Below, one piece after another: positions 11,978 to 23,486 of a DNA stretch of 64,000 nucleotides (position 1 is its first letter; every line of letters starts with the position of its first letter). The stretch lies in contig JAFEKR010000044.1 of NCBI GenBank assembly GCA_019022495.1, positions 292,146 through 356,145 on the forward strand. Reading direction: 5' to 3'. Both the position numbers and the translations under genes were made by a program. The DNA is from Epichloe hybrida (Eukaryota; Ascomycota; Sordariomycetes; Hypocreales; Clavicipitaceae). A model generated the notes under the pieces. That model worked only from the letters and a program-made list of their open reading frames with translations. It made no database searches and was not told the DNA's origin.

Positions 11978-13586
11978 ATGTTCTACGAGGGCACCCTCCA
12001 AGAGGGCATATCTACCGCTGTTGGACAGCAGAAATTGGTATTTTGTTTCGTCGCGAGTAAGAACACTGTGATTCCGAATGACTTGTTGAGCTGAAGAGTT
12101 GGGAGCTGACGGAAACAGATGAGAATGACGAAAGCCAGACGTGGGAGAATGAGTACTTGCGAGATGAATCTGTGAGTTTGCACTACTTCAAGACATGCTC
12201 CCAAACAAGGACATGGCAAATGCGAGAAAGAAAGCAATGGCAAAAAAGACAAAAAAAAACTAAAAAAAGCCTGACATGATTACGCAATAGCTCAAAGATG
12301 TCATTGCCAAACGAGCCGTTGCGTTAAGGTTGACGGCAGGCACAGAGGAGGCTGGCTACCTGGCGCAGATATTCCCGCTGCCTCAGACCCCGACCATTGT
12401 CATCATGAAGCATGGTGAATTGAAAGAATACATTGCTGCCGGCACGAGCAAGGAGGAGGTTTTCCGCCGGATCCAGAATTCCTTCGACATGCCGCCCTCG
12501 CCCTCTCGCTCGTCTGCGTCGACCGCGCAGCCGCCAGCCTCTGATGCCCTGTCTTCCTCGCCGCCCACCATCTCTGCTGCTTCAGCCGGCACCTCGAGCT
12601 TGGCTGGTGTTCCACCGACAATCGAACAGTCCGATAACGTACGGCGTGTACTGGAGCAGCGGGCCGCGAAACAAGAGGCCGCTAAGCAGGCGGCTGAGAA
12701 AAAGGCCACGGAGGATGATTCGGCAAGACAGAAGCTGCAGACGGAGAAGGAAGCAGAAGCCAGGAAGAGCACGCAGAAGCAGACGGAGCTACTGAAGAAG
12801 AAGAAGCAGCAAGAGGCGGAGGAGAGGAGGCGGATACTGAAGCGGATCCAGGACGACAAGGACGAGAGACGGAAGCAGGCGCAAGAACGAGAGCTGCAGC
12901 GGGTGGGAAGTCAGCCGAGGGGCGATTCACCTTCATCGGTCGCTAATGGCGCTTGTTCGCCGTCGACAAGACCATCTTCCACCAGGACCGGCGAATATAC
13001 GTCCATCCAAGTGCGGTTGTTCGATGGGTCAACCATTCGATCACGGTTCAAAACGACGTCTGCAGTAAAAGATGTCCGAAAGTGGGTGGACGAAGCTCGC
13101 ACAGATGGCTCGGTGCCGTACTCGTTCAAACAGCTGCTCACGCCGCTGCCCAACAGATCAATCGACGATACCGAAGAAGATGAGTCAATGGGCGAAGTGG
13201 GGTTGTCTCCGTCATCGACACTCATCCTGGTTCCCATTCGTAACTATGCCTCTGCGTACGGTGACTCATCCCCGGGCGTTTTTTCTCGGGTAACCGGGTT
13301 AATTTTGGGAGTCTTCACATGGTTGTTCGGATTACTAGGTCTCGGCGGCGGCAGCAACGACCAGCCTGCTCCGGGGCAGTCCGCAAACTCCATGTCGGCG
13401 CCAGCCAAGAACCGTCGTGTTCAAGGGTTTGAGAAGTCCAATGATGGGCGACGAGACCATCAGTTGTACAATGGGAATTCGGTAAGTCCTTGGAATCTCT
13501 ACAGTTTGTGGAATGAGAGTCGAGACTAACTGCGCCGTAAAAAGTTGAATTTTGAACCGAGGCCTGACGAGGATGAAAAGAAGTAG
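11978..13586 (+). CDS. UBX-domain protein, UBXN4/erasin-like, ER-associated
   Basis: Exons 11978-12056, 12119-12171, 12291-13481, 13545-13586 (1365 nt, 454 aa). Known role of the family: a membrane-anchored adaptor that brings the AAA ATPase p97/Cdc48 to ER-associated degradation. Seen: an N-terminal thioredoxin-like UAS-type segment (FYEGTLQEGISTAVG, LVFCFVANENDESQTWENEY, LRLTAGTEEAGYLAQIFPLP); a highly charged Lys/Glu/Gln coiled coil (about residues 155-240); the UBX domain (YTSIQVRLFDGSTIRSRF ... LLTPLPNRS); then a hydrophobic hairpin (VFSRVTGLILGVFTWLFGLL) and a short tail. All introns have GT-AG ends; the first coding exons are small, so start-site confidence rests on the conserved N-terminal frame. 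Confidence 0.9.
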
Positions 13587-14034
13587 GTGTTTGGTGTTTG
13601 TCAAGGGGGTCGTCCGTCAATGGAGGTGTCTAGCTTGGCATGCAGTAATCTGTAAATCAAGGAAAATCGATGATAACGAGTTATCGCATGGAAAAATAGC
13701 GCAGTACCATCCATCCCACGCCTCAAATTGCCCACAATCAAGTCGTTCACAAAAAAAACGCAAAGAAACCAACCTTTACGGCATAGAACACGTGGAAATT
13801 CTGTTTGATCCAAGTACTGCAACCCCAGATTCATGAAACGTGTGATTTGTCCCAGTGCAGCAGAGCAGGAATGCCATTTATATATAATACAAGACAAGAA
13901 CACTCAGGCAGGGTCCCCAAGTGAAATCGTATAGTCCCATCAATCCTCCCCCGCAGACATTTTTTCACCACCCACCACGTCTGCTCATTTCGTTTCGTTC
14001 GCCACATCGTCTTCCCCGTCCATCGTTCCCCATC
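13587..14034. other. Convergent 3' region, UBX gene / Mix17 gene
   Basis: About 450 bp between two facing stop codons. It should contain both polyadenylation regions, and AATAAA-like AT-rich patches occur at 13880-13900. No gene seen. Confidence 0.5.
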
Positions 14035-14607
14035 CTAGTACTGCCTAGCAGCCGCCTGACAAGCCTTCAACTGCTCCAGGTACCAATTGCAGATCTGCAT
14101 GTTGCCGCCGTTGTCGTCCATGCACTTGGTGAACTGCTGCGTGGCAGCCTGGCAGTTGTTGCCCCATTCCTGCTGCTGCTGCTGGGCCTGAGCCTGCACA
14201 GGCTGGGGAGCCGTCTCCGAGGAACCGCCTCCGAACAAGCCGCCGATTGCGTGGCCGACCGAGGAACCGATGGCGACGCCGCTTCGTATCCTAGTTAGCC
14301 TCTGTTCGATAAAGGGATTGTTGGTCCATGTTTGGACCATTTTAAGGCAAGAGTAGAGTGATTTGGAGGACGGATTCAAGCGGGATGGGGGATGGGGGAG
14401 GGGGTTGTTCACATACGCAGCGGTACTGGCCATCTGGCCGAACAGTCCTGGGCCTTGGGACGCGACGGGCGCGGCGGGAGTCATCTGCTGGGGAGCGGCT
14501 ATTGTCGAGGCAGGACGCTGCTGCTGGGGCATGGGCGATGCCGCTGCGGCGGTGGGACGGGTGGAAGCCCGCGTGGCGGGACGGCCGGCAGAACGGTTGC
14601 GAGGCAT
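14035..14607 (-). CDS. CHCHD2/CHCHD10-family twin CX9C protein (Mix17/Mic17-like)
   Basis: Exons (reverse) 14607-14417 and 14281-14035; 438 nt, 145 aa. Seen: an N-terminus rich in Arg, Ser and Ala (PRNRSAGRPATRAS) with poly-Pro/Gln stretches; a central Gly/Ala membrane-like segment (GQMASTAAGVAIGSSVGHAI); and a CHCH domain with two CX9C pairs (CQAATQQFTKC and CNWYLEQLKAC) and Gln repeats before it. Such proteins are imported into the intermembrane space through Mia40 and affect respiration. The intron acceptor is probably AAG at 14284-14282. The nearer TAG lies only a few bases from the CTAAC branch site, and the AAG choice restores the family's STAAGVA sequence. The gene runs in the same direction as C1D. 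Confidence 0.9.
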   Translation of the reverse strand: MPRNRSAGRPATRASTRPTAAAASPMPQQQRPASTIAAPQQMTPAAPVASQGPGLFGQMASTAAYVNNPLPHPPSRLNPSSKSLYSCLKMVQTWTNNPFIEQRLTRIRSGVAIGSSVGHAIGGLFGGGSSETAPQPVQAQAQQQQQEWGNNCQAATQQFTKCMDDNGGNMQICNWYLEQLKACQAAARQY

Positions 14608-15242
14608 GGCGATGAGGTTGGGGGTTTTTTTTTCTTCCTTTTTCGTCGGAGAGCTCGAGGGGGTGAGATGAGAATAGGTGAAGAGCGAAAGAAGTGAAGA
14701 GGAAGAAGAAGAAGATTTGGCGATGGGGGATTCTCGAGAATTCCAAGGCCAATCAGAAGACGGTGTGGATTTGTGGGCGGGGCGCCGGCCTCGGCAGGGG
14801 TCCCGTCCTCGGGTTGGCCATGGCAATGTCAGTCAAGGTCAAGTTTGGCATTGGCGTGCGTGATGATGGCTTCGTTGCTGCTGCCGGGGCCGTGAAATTA
14901 GGCTACTGATGAGCTAGCTGATTTGGAGATGGACAGATGGCCAAGATGCCATCATTGTTTGCGGGCAATGTATTGTCCATAAGGTAATCCGTATGTACTA
15001 CATGTATATATTTCTTGGACTTGGATTCCAAAACGCCCGTGGCTCAGAATTGCACTTACGCCTCCGCACTCCTGTACCATGCCATGATGAGAAAGAACAA
15101 AGCGACGAGAACCAATGCCATAAACGCCCGCGTCAAAGCCAAAAAATCCCCGCATCGAAGAGCAAACCTCGAATGCAAACGCGCGCCATTCCATCCATAC
15201 TCGCCGGCGCCTCACAACAACCCCCAACGGCCATCATCCCAT
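14608..15242. other. Intergenic region, C1D 3' end / Mix17 promoter
   Basis: About 630 bp on a shared-direction (minus) pair. Purine-rich GAAGAAGAAGA sits just upstream of the Mix17 start (CT-rich on the coding strand). A TACATGTATATA stretch is at 15000-15011. No gene seen. Confidence 0.45.
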
Positions 15243-16020
15243 TCACCTTTTCTTACCCCTCCCCTTTCCCTTCTGTCTTCTTTTCCTGCTACTACCCTGT
15301 CCTTCGCCGCCTTCCGCCGCCGACGCCCCAGAGTCATCAGCAGGGCGCTTCTTTCCCTCCACAGACCTGAGAAGCGCCTTGGCGCGCTCTTCAGAAATCT
15401 TCTCCGCCAATTTGTTGCTCAGAGTCTTGTTGCCAGCCTAGGTGTATTAAATTCGGATTAGAAAAAAAAAAAGGGTGTGTCCTCGAATTCCACTCGCCAC
15501 ACCACAAGGGGCGCCTAAAGTGGGCGGAGAAGTGAAGAAAAATAGAACGAGCAGGAAAGAAAACATACCAAGTCGGCCTTGAGGATACGCGCAGCAGCTT
15601 CCTGGTTCACCACCAGGGTTCTCGTCCCCTCGGGCTCTTCCACCGCCTTGATCTTCCCGAAATATTGCTGCACACGCTTCAACTCAATGTATACGGCGTG
15701 GTTTTGGGCGTCCGCGCCTTGGAGACGAAGATAGGCTGGCGCGAGTGGAAGCACATCGTGGTTAGCGAAGCATTTCTGCAGTACGCGAAAGGAGGTGCTG
15801 GCAAAGGCACAGGCGCAGGCGCAGGGGAGGCGGTCTCACAGAAGAGAAGTGATTCTATAGAATAGGCGGTGAGGGAGAACAGTTTGGCCTTGTCGAGTAA
15901 CGGTAACTGAGATGCCCTCTCATTGAGGTTGTTGAGCAGAGGTGACAATGCATCTTCGAGTCTGTCGAGCTGCACATCCAGCTTGTCCAAGTGTGGAATG
16001 ATGTCTTTGACGTCGGCCAT
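15243..16020 (-). CDS. LRP1: C1D-family exosome cofactor (Rrp47/Lrp1-like)
   Basis: Exons (reverse) 16020-15840, 15735-15569, 15437-15243; 543 nt, 180 aa. C1D/Rrp47 proteins bind Rrp6 of the nuclear exosome and assist 3' processing of rRNA and small RNAs. Seen: an N-terminal helical Sas10/C1D-like domain (HLDKLDVQLDRLEDALSPLL, then AYSIESLLFSYLRLQGADAQ after splicing, then VYIELKRVQQYFGKIK). The C-terminus is short and very basic (KKRPADDSGASAA ... RKRRQKGKGRGKKR), matching the RNA-binding tail. Introns: GTGAGA...CAG (15736-15839) and GTATGT...TAG (15438-15568). The start has the only in-frame ATG before the conserved domain. Confidence 0.9.
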
Positions 16021-16323
16021 GATGGGAAATATTGTGTGCAGTCACGCAGAACACTGAACGTGCTTTTTGGGAACGTGACCGGGCGGGTTGGGTTGTCATC
16101 GGTTGGTTCGTTCAAAGCCTCGTTTGAACGAAATATGAGAAAGTTGGCGACTTGAAGTCGCCCGTGGGCCGTGGCTGAGAAGTGGGGCTCAAGCCAGATG
16201 CCAAATCGGTGCACGTGCTGGCAGCAGCCACACCACCATCACCATGCGACATACTGCGAACACATGGCTTTATCATTTTATCATCTGGCCGATACATTTT
16301 CCCGGCCAGGTTCCCCTCACGAG
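16021..16323. other. Short intergenic region, C1D promoter
   Basis: About 300 bp between the C1D start and the stop of the Zn2Cys6 gene. It holds a short CAC/CAT repeat at 16233-16246 (CACCACCATCACCAT). Nothing else is recognised. Confidence 0.4.
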
Positions 16324-18520
16324 TCACAAGTGCAACTGTTGTTTAACAGTCCACTCGTCCACCTTGCTAGACTTCTCCACCGCGCTTGCCATCAATTCTT
16401 CCGTCTGTCGTTGGAAAATTTCCTTACGCATTACCTCTTCCCTCCCCAAGGCTTTAGCCGATATTCCTTTCATGCTCGGCGTCGAAACACCGGGTATCAA
16501 CATACTGGCCATCCCTGGCGGTGCGGCGCCGCCACCCATGGGCATGACATCTGCCGGCAAATTTTGGTGTTCATTGAACAATTGGTCTCGGAGGATGAGC
16601 ATGGAGGGCACACGGACATTCAGCTGCGGTGAATGTTAGCGACCCAAGGACTGTGCCTGTTCTGTCATCTATCATGCCTCTTGGGGGGGCGTGTAGGCAA
16701 AATCTCGAGCATTGTGATTCGCGCACCTGTGAAAGCATAATGCCGTATCGCACGCCCAGAGCATTACCAATTGCCTTCAGCCGGCCTTTGACCCATATTC
16801 TCTGGAAGTCCGTAAGATAATCCTGCCCTTGAATGCAGGTCAATGGCCAGAGCAAGAAGTATCCTGCCAAACCCTTTTCAGACGCATCTTCGCCGCAGCC
16901 AAAGTTGGAATGCGTCGCGCTTTCTCGAAGATCCTTGCGCTTGTCGAACAATCCCATCTGGTAAGGTACTGAAGAAATGACATCTGTGACTGCCTCGACC
17001 ACTGTGCTTACGGTTGACGCATATTCTGGAGTCGTACGGTAATCGGTGGGGAAGTTGACCCAGGCAGTAAGTCGTATGATAAGAGACGCCAATATGATAC
17101 GCATGCAACGCATCACGTTCCATAAGTTGACCACCCACAAGTCGCCATAAGTATCGATTCGTCCGGGGAACACCTCCGCCTTAGAGTAGTCGCATTTTGG
17201 GTTATATGGCTCCCAGGCGACGGTTTTGCAAGCGTAGTGCTCTGGCAGTTGCTCTAACCACGTCTTTATCTCGGCATTGAGGGACTTGCAAGCATCAATT
17301 CTGTCTTTCACGAGCTTCACGTTTGCTGTTGAACGTGTCGTTATGGTGGCCAGGAGGCCGTTGACTTCATGTTTGAGCTCTCCCACGCGACTGCTGAGTT
17401 GCAGCAGTTCCGTGTTGCACACATGGCTGACCGGATCATCTACCCACCAATCCACGTCCAGTGTCGGAGCCTTGCCGGTGCTCAAGGCGTGAATAATCTG
17501 GAGGGGAGACTGTGAGCGCTATTCGGCACAATGTTCATTGGCAACTCGCTTGCCCGCTTTTACTTACCATTTGTGTACGGACGGCGATGAATAGGTCCAG
17601 GCCAATCTTTGACTTTAGCTGCCCCCGACCGCGAGCTTTCACCAGCTGGATGGCTCCCTCTATATGTGAGCTCCATGCCAACATGCCCAGAGTCTTGGCA
17701 GTGATGTTTTCGAAAAGTCCAAGTAGCAAAATAGCAGCTAGTGTCTCGTCACACTTGGTTAAGATAGGATCCTTGAGAGCGGTACATGTAGAGGCAAGAG
17801 CCTTCGTGTAGAACCCCAGTGCCTCCTTGTCAAAATCGTTTCCAGTACCAACCCGGTTGTTGAGAGAGGCTAGAGAACAGGCCTTGAAGGCGTATATGAA
17901 ATGAGGAGAGGCATTCTCGGTTTTCAATAGTGGAACAACAAACTCAAAGAAACCCCTGGTGGTTGTTAAGCCTTGACGTGGAATCAAGACATAGTTGGAA
18001 ATAAAATGACATGCACCCATTTCCTCAAGAGAAAGCCGGGGGTGGGGTTTGACGCATCTGTCGCCTGAGGCGTAACCCCTTTTTAAATCAGACGATGAAC
18101 CAGCACCTGCTTCGAGCTTGGGGGCTAGAACTTTCGTCGCCGTTTGTCGAGCCTCGATCTTCCCTGGCGTGTTCCCGCCCTCGCTACTCGACGATGGAGG
18201 TGATTGATCTACAATCTTGTATCCAGGGCAATTTCGTCGTCCCTTGGCGCATTGTTTGCAAGTCGGTCGTGCCTCATCACACTTGAGATCATTTTGTCAG
18301 TGCAAGTAGCAAAAGAAAGTTAAAAAAGCGTTGTGAGAATGAACAAGTTGTTGATTCAAAGCTGAATAGCGAACGATGCCTGGGAGAAAAACGGATCAAA
18401 ACGATCTTTCGAGCTTGGGCCCCGAATGGCCATGGAAGAGACCCAAAAAAAAAGACATACTTTGATTCGGCGGATTCTGCACATTTGGCAACCCCGCGAG
18501 GCTTTATCTCTAAAAGCCAT
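16324..18520 (-). CDS. Zn2Cys6 fungal transcription factor
   Basis: Exons (reverse) 18520-18461, 18281-17568, 17497-16727, 16623-16324; 1845 nt, 614 aa. Seen: an N-terminal binuclear zinc cluster with Cys at 11, 14, 21, 28, 31 and 38 (CX2CX6CX6CX2CX6C). The first intron (179 bp) falls between Lys20 and Cys21. A Ser-rich linker and a long helical regulatory region follow, of the kind called fungal-specific transcription factor domain, without a clear family match. The C-terminal exon is Met/Pro/Gly-rich then charged. It should bind DNA as a dimer at CGG-type sites; targets are unknown. The gene is divergent from the isoleucyl-tRNA synthetase and shares its 836-bp upstream region, so a regulatory link is possible but unproven. 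Confidence 0.87.
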
Positions 18521-19356
18521 GATCACGATACCTTCGTCTTCTTCAATGCCAGGTGAAGATTGGTGGTGGGGATCCGGTCACTTGAGAAACTTGAGGAAAA
18601 TGCGAGGCAGGCCGGGGGTATCTATGCAAATGGGATAGGCAATGACGATGCTGCTGCTCTGGACCGTTGACGACTGCCGATGTCATTCATGGAGCCTTAT
18701 CAATAGTGCTGTCTCTGCCGTATCCGGTATCCGGACTTTGGCAGTGGGGCAAAACAACGTTAGAATGCAAGGTCCGTGTTATCCCCGTCAGCGGCGAGTA
18801 CATTAGGGGGACCCCTCCATCCCCCAGTCTACATGTACATGTAACTAAGGCTGACAATCCCTATGCATTACAGCTGTACGGAATACATGATCGAGACATG
18901 TGAAATCCGAAACGAATTGACCAACGCAAATGAACCAACCGTCTGACGTGTGCGTGGAGGGACGGGTATGGTAATCGGGCGAAACGGGGCAATCAGGAAA
19001 TGCCAATGCGATTTCGAATCCTGCAGTGCATGTTGTCGCCAACGTGTTACTCGTAATATTTTAGGCTGGGGCGCGTCTTAACAAAGTTGCTTGCCAAGCA
19101 CTCGAAGGCTACTTTTTTTTTTTTTCAGCTGTGGCAAGTGCTCATTTCGTTGGTGAAGAAGTGGACCATCTTGAATTCTCATTTTCTTCCATTCGGAGAG
19201 TTGCCCCGCGGCTTACGAATCAAGAACAAAGAGGTACTGCTGTGACTCAACTCGGTAGGCAACCCACCCCTCGCCCACCAAATTAACATTTCAGATTCCC
19301 TGAATACCGTTGACCACATCGAGCCTGAATTATTCCCCAGCTAGGGTACCAATACC
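18521..19356. other. Divergent promoter region, Zn2Cys6 regulator / isoleucyl-tRNA synthetase
   Basis: 836 bp between the start codons. It contains a palindromic CTACATGTACATGTA stretch at 18830-18844 and a T12 run at 19112-19124. CGG triplets occur but I do not see a clear spaced CGG pair. No tRNA or other gene recognised. Confidence 0.5.
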
Positions 19357-22300
19357 ATGAGCATTAATTTTCCAAAGACCGAAGAGAATACTCTTCGGTT
19401 TTGGAAGGAATGTGATGCATTTCAGACACAACTCGACCTAACTCAGAATGGCCCCCGCTTCACTTTCTACGATGGTCCGCCATTTGGTATGCTACTTCCA
19501 CTTGCCTAATCCCTCCTACCTACACTTTAATCACGTCACAACCACCTCTTGTTAACGCTTGCTCGGGTGATTACAGCGACTGGTGAGTGCTACCCGTGCC
19601 TCCAGGCCATTTCGCGTTCTCTTGCGTCTGACAGCAGTCAGGTCTTCCTCACTACGGTCACCTTCTAGCATCGACCATCAAAGACATCATACCGCGGTAC
19701 TGGTCCATGAAAGGTTACCATGTGGTCCGCCGTTTTGGCTGGGATACACATGGCTTACCGGTCGAGCACGAAATCAACAAAAAGCTGCACATCTCAAGCG
19801 GGGAAGCTGTAATGCAGATGGGCATTGAGAACTATAACGCTGAGTGCAGAGCCATCGTCATGAAATACTCCAGCGAATGGCGACAGGTTATCGAGCGCCT
19901 GGGAAGGTGGATTGACTTTGATAATGATTACAAGGTTTTTTAAAGATGCCCAAACAACTGTTCTGAACTTATTCCGATTGACCAAGAACTGACTCATAGC
20001 TTGAAGTCCATGGATGTTACCTTTATGGAATCCTGCTGGTGGGTTTTTAAGCAACTTTACGACAAAGGCGATGTCTATCGTGCCTACCAAATCATGCCGT
20101 TCTCTACAGCACTTGGCACACCACTTAGCCACATGGAAGAGAGGCAAAACGAAAAGTCCACGGTAGATCCTGCCGTTGTGGTAGGGTTCCCTATCCTTGA
20201 TGTCGATGGACAAGAGAACACATCGCTGCTGATCTACACCACAACCCCCTGGACCCTGCCTTCGAATTTACTCATCGCAGTCAACGCAGCTTTTGAATAT
20301 ATCAAAATCGCCGACGAGAAATCGGGGAGCTATTTTATACTTCTAGAGAGCTGCTTGTCCACGTTGTACAAAGACCCAAAAAAGGCCAAGTATAAGGTGG
20401 TCCAGAAACTCTTGGGAAAGGATATGATTGGGTGGAAATACAAGCCCCTTTACGACTTCTTCACAGACAAGTTCCTAGACTGTTTCCAAGTCATCGGTGC
20501 AGACTATGTCGAAGCTGGGGAAGGCACCGGTCTCGTCCACCAAGCGCCAGGTTTTGGACAGGAGGACTATGATGCCGCAGCAGCAGCAGGTTTCATATCC
20601 AAAGAACGGTTACCACCATGTCCTGTGGACGATAAAGGTTGCTTTACCCAAGAAGTCCCGAAATATGAAGGGCAGCATGTCAAAATTGCGGACAAGGCTA
20701 TTATCAAGGATCTGAGGCCCACTGGCCGCCTTTTCGTTGAGACACAAATAACGCACACTGATAAGTTTTGCCCAAGATCGCAGACACAACTAATCAGGAA
20801 GGCTGTCTCTGCTTGGTTCATAAAGGTGACGAATTCGACGCCTGGCATGCTCCATAGTCTAGAGAAGACAACTTGGGTGCCACAATTCGTCAAGGACAAG
20901 CGGTTTGCGAACTGGGTCTCTAACGCACGTGACTGGAATGTCTCGCGAAACCGTTACTGGGGGACGCCAATTCCCCTATGGGTTAGCGAAGATTATGAAG
21001 AGGTTGTTTGTATCGGGAGCAGAGAGGAGCTCAGGCATCTCAGCGGATATAAAGGGCCTTTGGATGATATTCACAGGGACAAGATTGATAACATCACGAT
21101 CCCTTCACAGCATGGAAAAGGACTCTTGCGCAGAATCGATGAGATCTTTGACTGCTGGTATGTCTCCCTCGCCCATTTTTGTCCCAACCTCAAGGAAAAA
21201 TTGAGGACGTGGACTAATTCCTCCCTAGGTTTGAATCCGGAAGCATGCCTTACGCATCGAATCACTATCCCTTCCAAAACAAAGACCAGTTTCTGCAAGA
21301 ATCCTTTCCGGCCGACTTTATCGCAGAAGGTCTAGACCAAACACGCGGCTGGTTCTACACTCTTACTGTCCTCGGGAATAAGCTTTTCGGAGTATCACCC
21401 TTCAGAAATTGTATCGTAAACGGCTTAGTCTTGGCCGAGGATGGAAAGAAGATGTCAAAGAGCCAAAAGAACTATCCAGATCCCGCCCATGTCCTGAACA
21501 ATTACGGGTCTGACGCCCTCCGGCTCTACTTAATTAACTCACCCGTTGTCAGGGCAGAGCCACTGCGTTTCAATGAATCCGGAGTCAAAGAAATTGTCGG
21601 CCGTGTTCTTCTCCCGCTCTGGAACAGTTATCGTTTCTTCTCCGAACAGGCCATGCTCTTCAATAACACAACTGGCACCAACTTTGTCGCCGTGTCGTCT
21701 GTATGTTCTCACGGTAACATCACCAACGTGATGGACCGGTGGATCCTTGCCGACTACCAAAGCCTTTTACGCTTCATGGAGCAAGAAATGTCTGGTAAGT
21801 GCTGCAAAAAAGAATGAGTGTTTACCCTTAGAGGCATGCAAGTCCTGGCTAAGCATCGTTTCGTAGGATATCGCTTGTACACTGTCGTTCCGCGACTGTT
21901 GCAGGGAATAGACAACCTGACCAATTGGTACATCCGATTCAACCGCAAACGACTTAAGGGTACAGCAGGCCTTAGTGTGGAAGACACGACAGCAGCGCTG
22001 AATACCCTTTTCCAAGTCCTCTTTACTATCATTCGCGCAATGGCTCCGTTCGCCCCTTTCCTCACAGAGCACATCTATGGCTTACTGAAACCGTACTTGG
22101 GTGACTCTCTCACAGTTGTCAAAAACACGGCGAGCGTGCATTTCCTTCCCTTCCCAACAGTCCGAGAGGATCTCATGGATACCGCGATAGAGAGGAAGAT
22201 GTCTGCGATGCAGAGGGTGATCAAGCTTGCCAGGACAGCGCGAGAGCGACGCTCCATCAGTCTCAAGACACCGCTCAAATCGTTGGTGGTGATCGGTGAC

Positions 22301-22972
22301 CCTCTGTTCATCTCAGATATTGACACCCTGAGGTCATACATAACAGAAGAACTCAACGTGAATGAAGTTATCCTAACAACAAACGAAGAGAAATACAACA
22401 TTCGCTTAGAGGCTAGAGTGGACTGGCCAAGTTTAGGCAAGAGACTCAAGAAAGACGTACAGGTTGTTCGAAAGGCGCTGCCAAACTTGACACAGGAGGA
22501 GTTGAGGCAGTATCAACGCGAAAAGCGTATCATTGTTAGCGGCATCCAGCTCGCTGAGAACGACCTCAGCGTTGTGCGGGTGATGCCCACCGACACCGCA
22601 GATGCCATGGCGGAAGGTGGGCCAAGCTGGGAACCATCGTTTGACGACTGTGTGGTGGTGTTACTGGATGGCGCATCCTACCCAGAGCTGGAGCATGATG
22701 GTTTGGCCCGTGATCTTATAACTCGGTTTCAGAAGCTCCGGAAGAAGGCCCAGTTGGTCCCACTGGATGACGTTAAAATGCAGTATAGCATTGTCTCTAA
22801 TCCTGAAGGGGTCGATGTGGATTCTTTGATATCGTCCAGGCAGACCCTCTTCTCGAATGCTCTCCGCGGGCAAATTGAACAGCTAGCAGCATGCGGACAA
22901 AAAGGTGCTTTAATTGAGGAAGACCAGTCCCTCGGCGCTCTGACTTTGCGACTTCGTCTGAGCCACATTTGA
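19357..22972 (+). CDS. Isoleucyl-tRNA synthetase, eukaryotic cytosolic type (divergent copy?)
   Basis: Exons 19357-19486, 19577-19582, 19642-19934, 20007-21157, 21229-21794, 21867-22972; 3252 nt, 1083 aa, the usual length. It charges tRNA-Ile. Seen: the class I signature as HYGH (residues 49-52), a CP1 editing domain, WYVS-region residues spliced as [16 protein letters not shown] at 601-605, and an anticodon-binding and C-terminal extension. Exon 2 is only 6 nt; it encodes Ala44-Thr45 and part of Gly46 of the PPFATGLPHYGH block. Intron 3 has a weak GTTTTT donor and an AAG acceptor, chosen because it restores the family sequence. A normally conserved block near Cys398 is altered. No mitochondrial targeting peptide. 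It could be the housekeeping enzyme or a second copy. Confidence 0.9.
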
Positions 22973-23486
22973 TAAACAAATGAGAGTCGACTTCATCAAA
23001 CATCAACTTAGCCTCACATCGATGGGTTTGATAGCCGACATCCTCGATAGGCTTGTTAAGTACCTTGTATCGAAAGGTTTCTTAACGGGCTTAGCAGCAG
23101 GTTTCTGAGGCCTCTCATATCCGTACGGTTGTCAATAAACTTGTTAGCACCGTTAGGGGGCATCGATAGGTAACGTTAACAAGGCTGTTTGAAGCCTCAT
23201 GTCAACGGGCTCGTCAGCGGGCTTGTCTGAACTGACGTATTAATAGGCTCGTTAGGACCATTGAATTACGGTAAAGGTGAAGCTGTCAATCAGTATTCAG
23301 CCCGCAGATTCCAATGACGTTACTGTGCCTAGGATGCCCATGGATTTGGGCAACCACACCGCTACTAGTATTGACCATTCGTGTTTGCTAGCACTTTAAA
23401 GAATGCTCGATTCTTGACTAACCAGTCATTGCAGTTGGACATTTGCTTTTTGCATTATCCCTGCAAGTATCCCTCGGCTCGGATTA
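22973..23486. other. Convergent 3' region with degenerate repeats
   Basis: About 510 bp between the IleRS and Ohr stop codons. A motif close to GGCTYGTTAG recurs about five times between 23050 and 23260 (for example GGCTTGTTAAG, GGCTCGTCAG, GGCTTGTCTG, GGCTCGTTAGG). This looks like a decayed short tandem or dispersed repeat. No coding potential seen. Confidence 0.45.

Noticed and set aside
18970..19030. TTCGAATCC, like a tRNA T-loop
   Set aside because: No matching acceptor or anticodon stem nearby on either strand.
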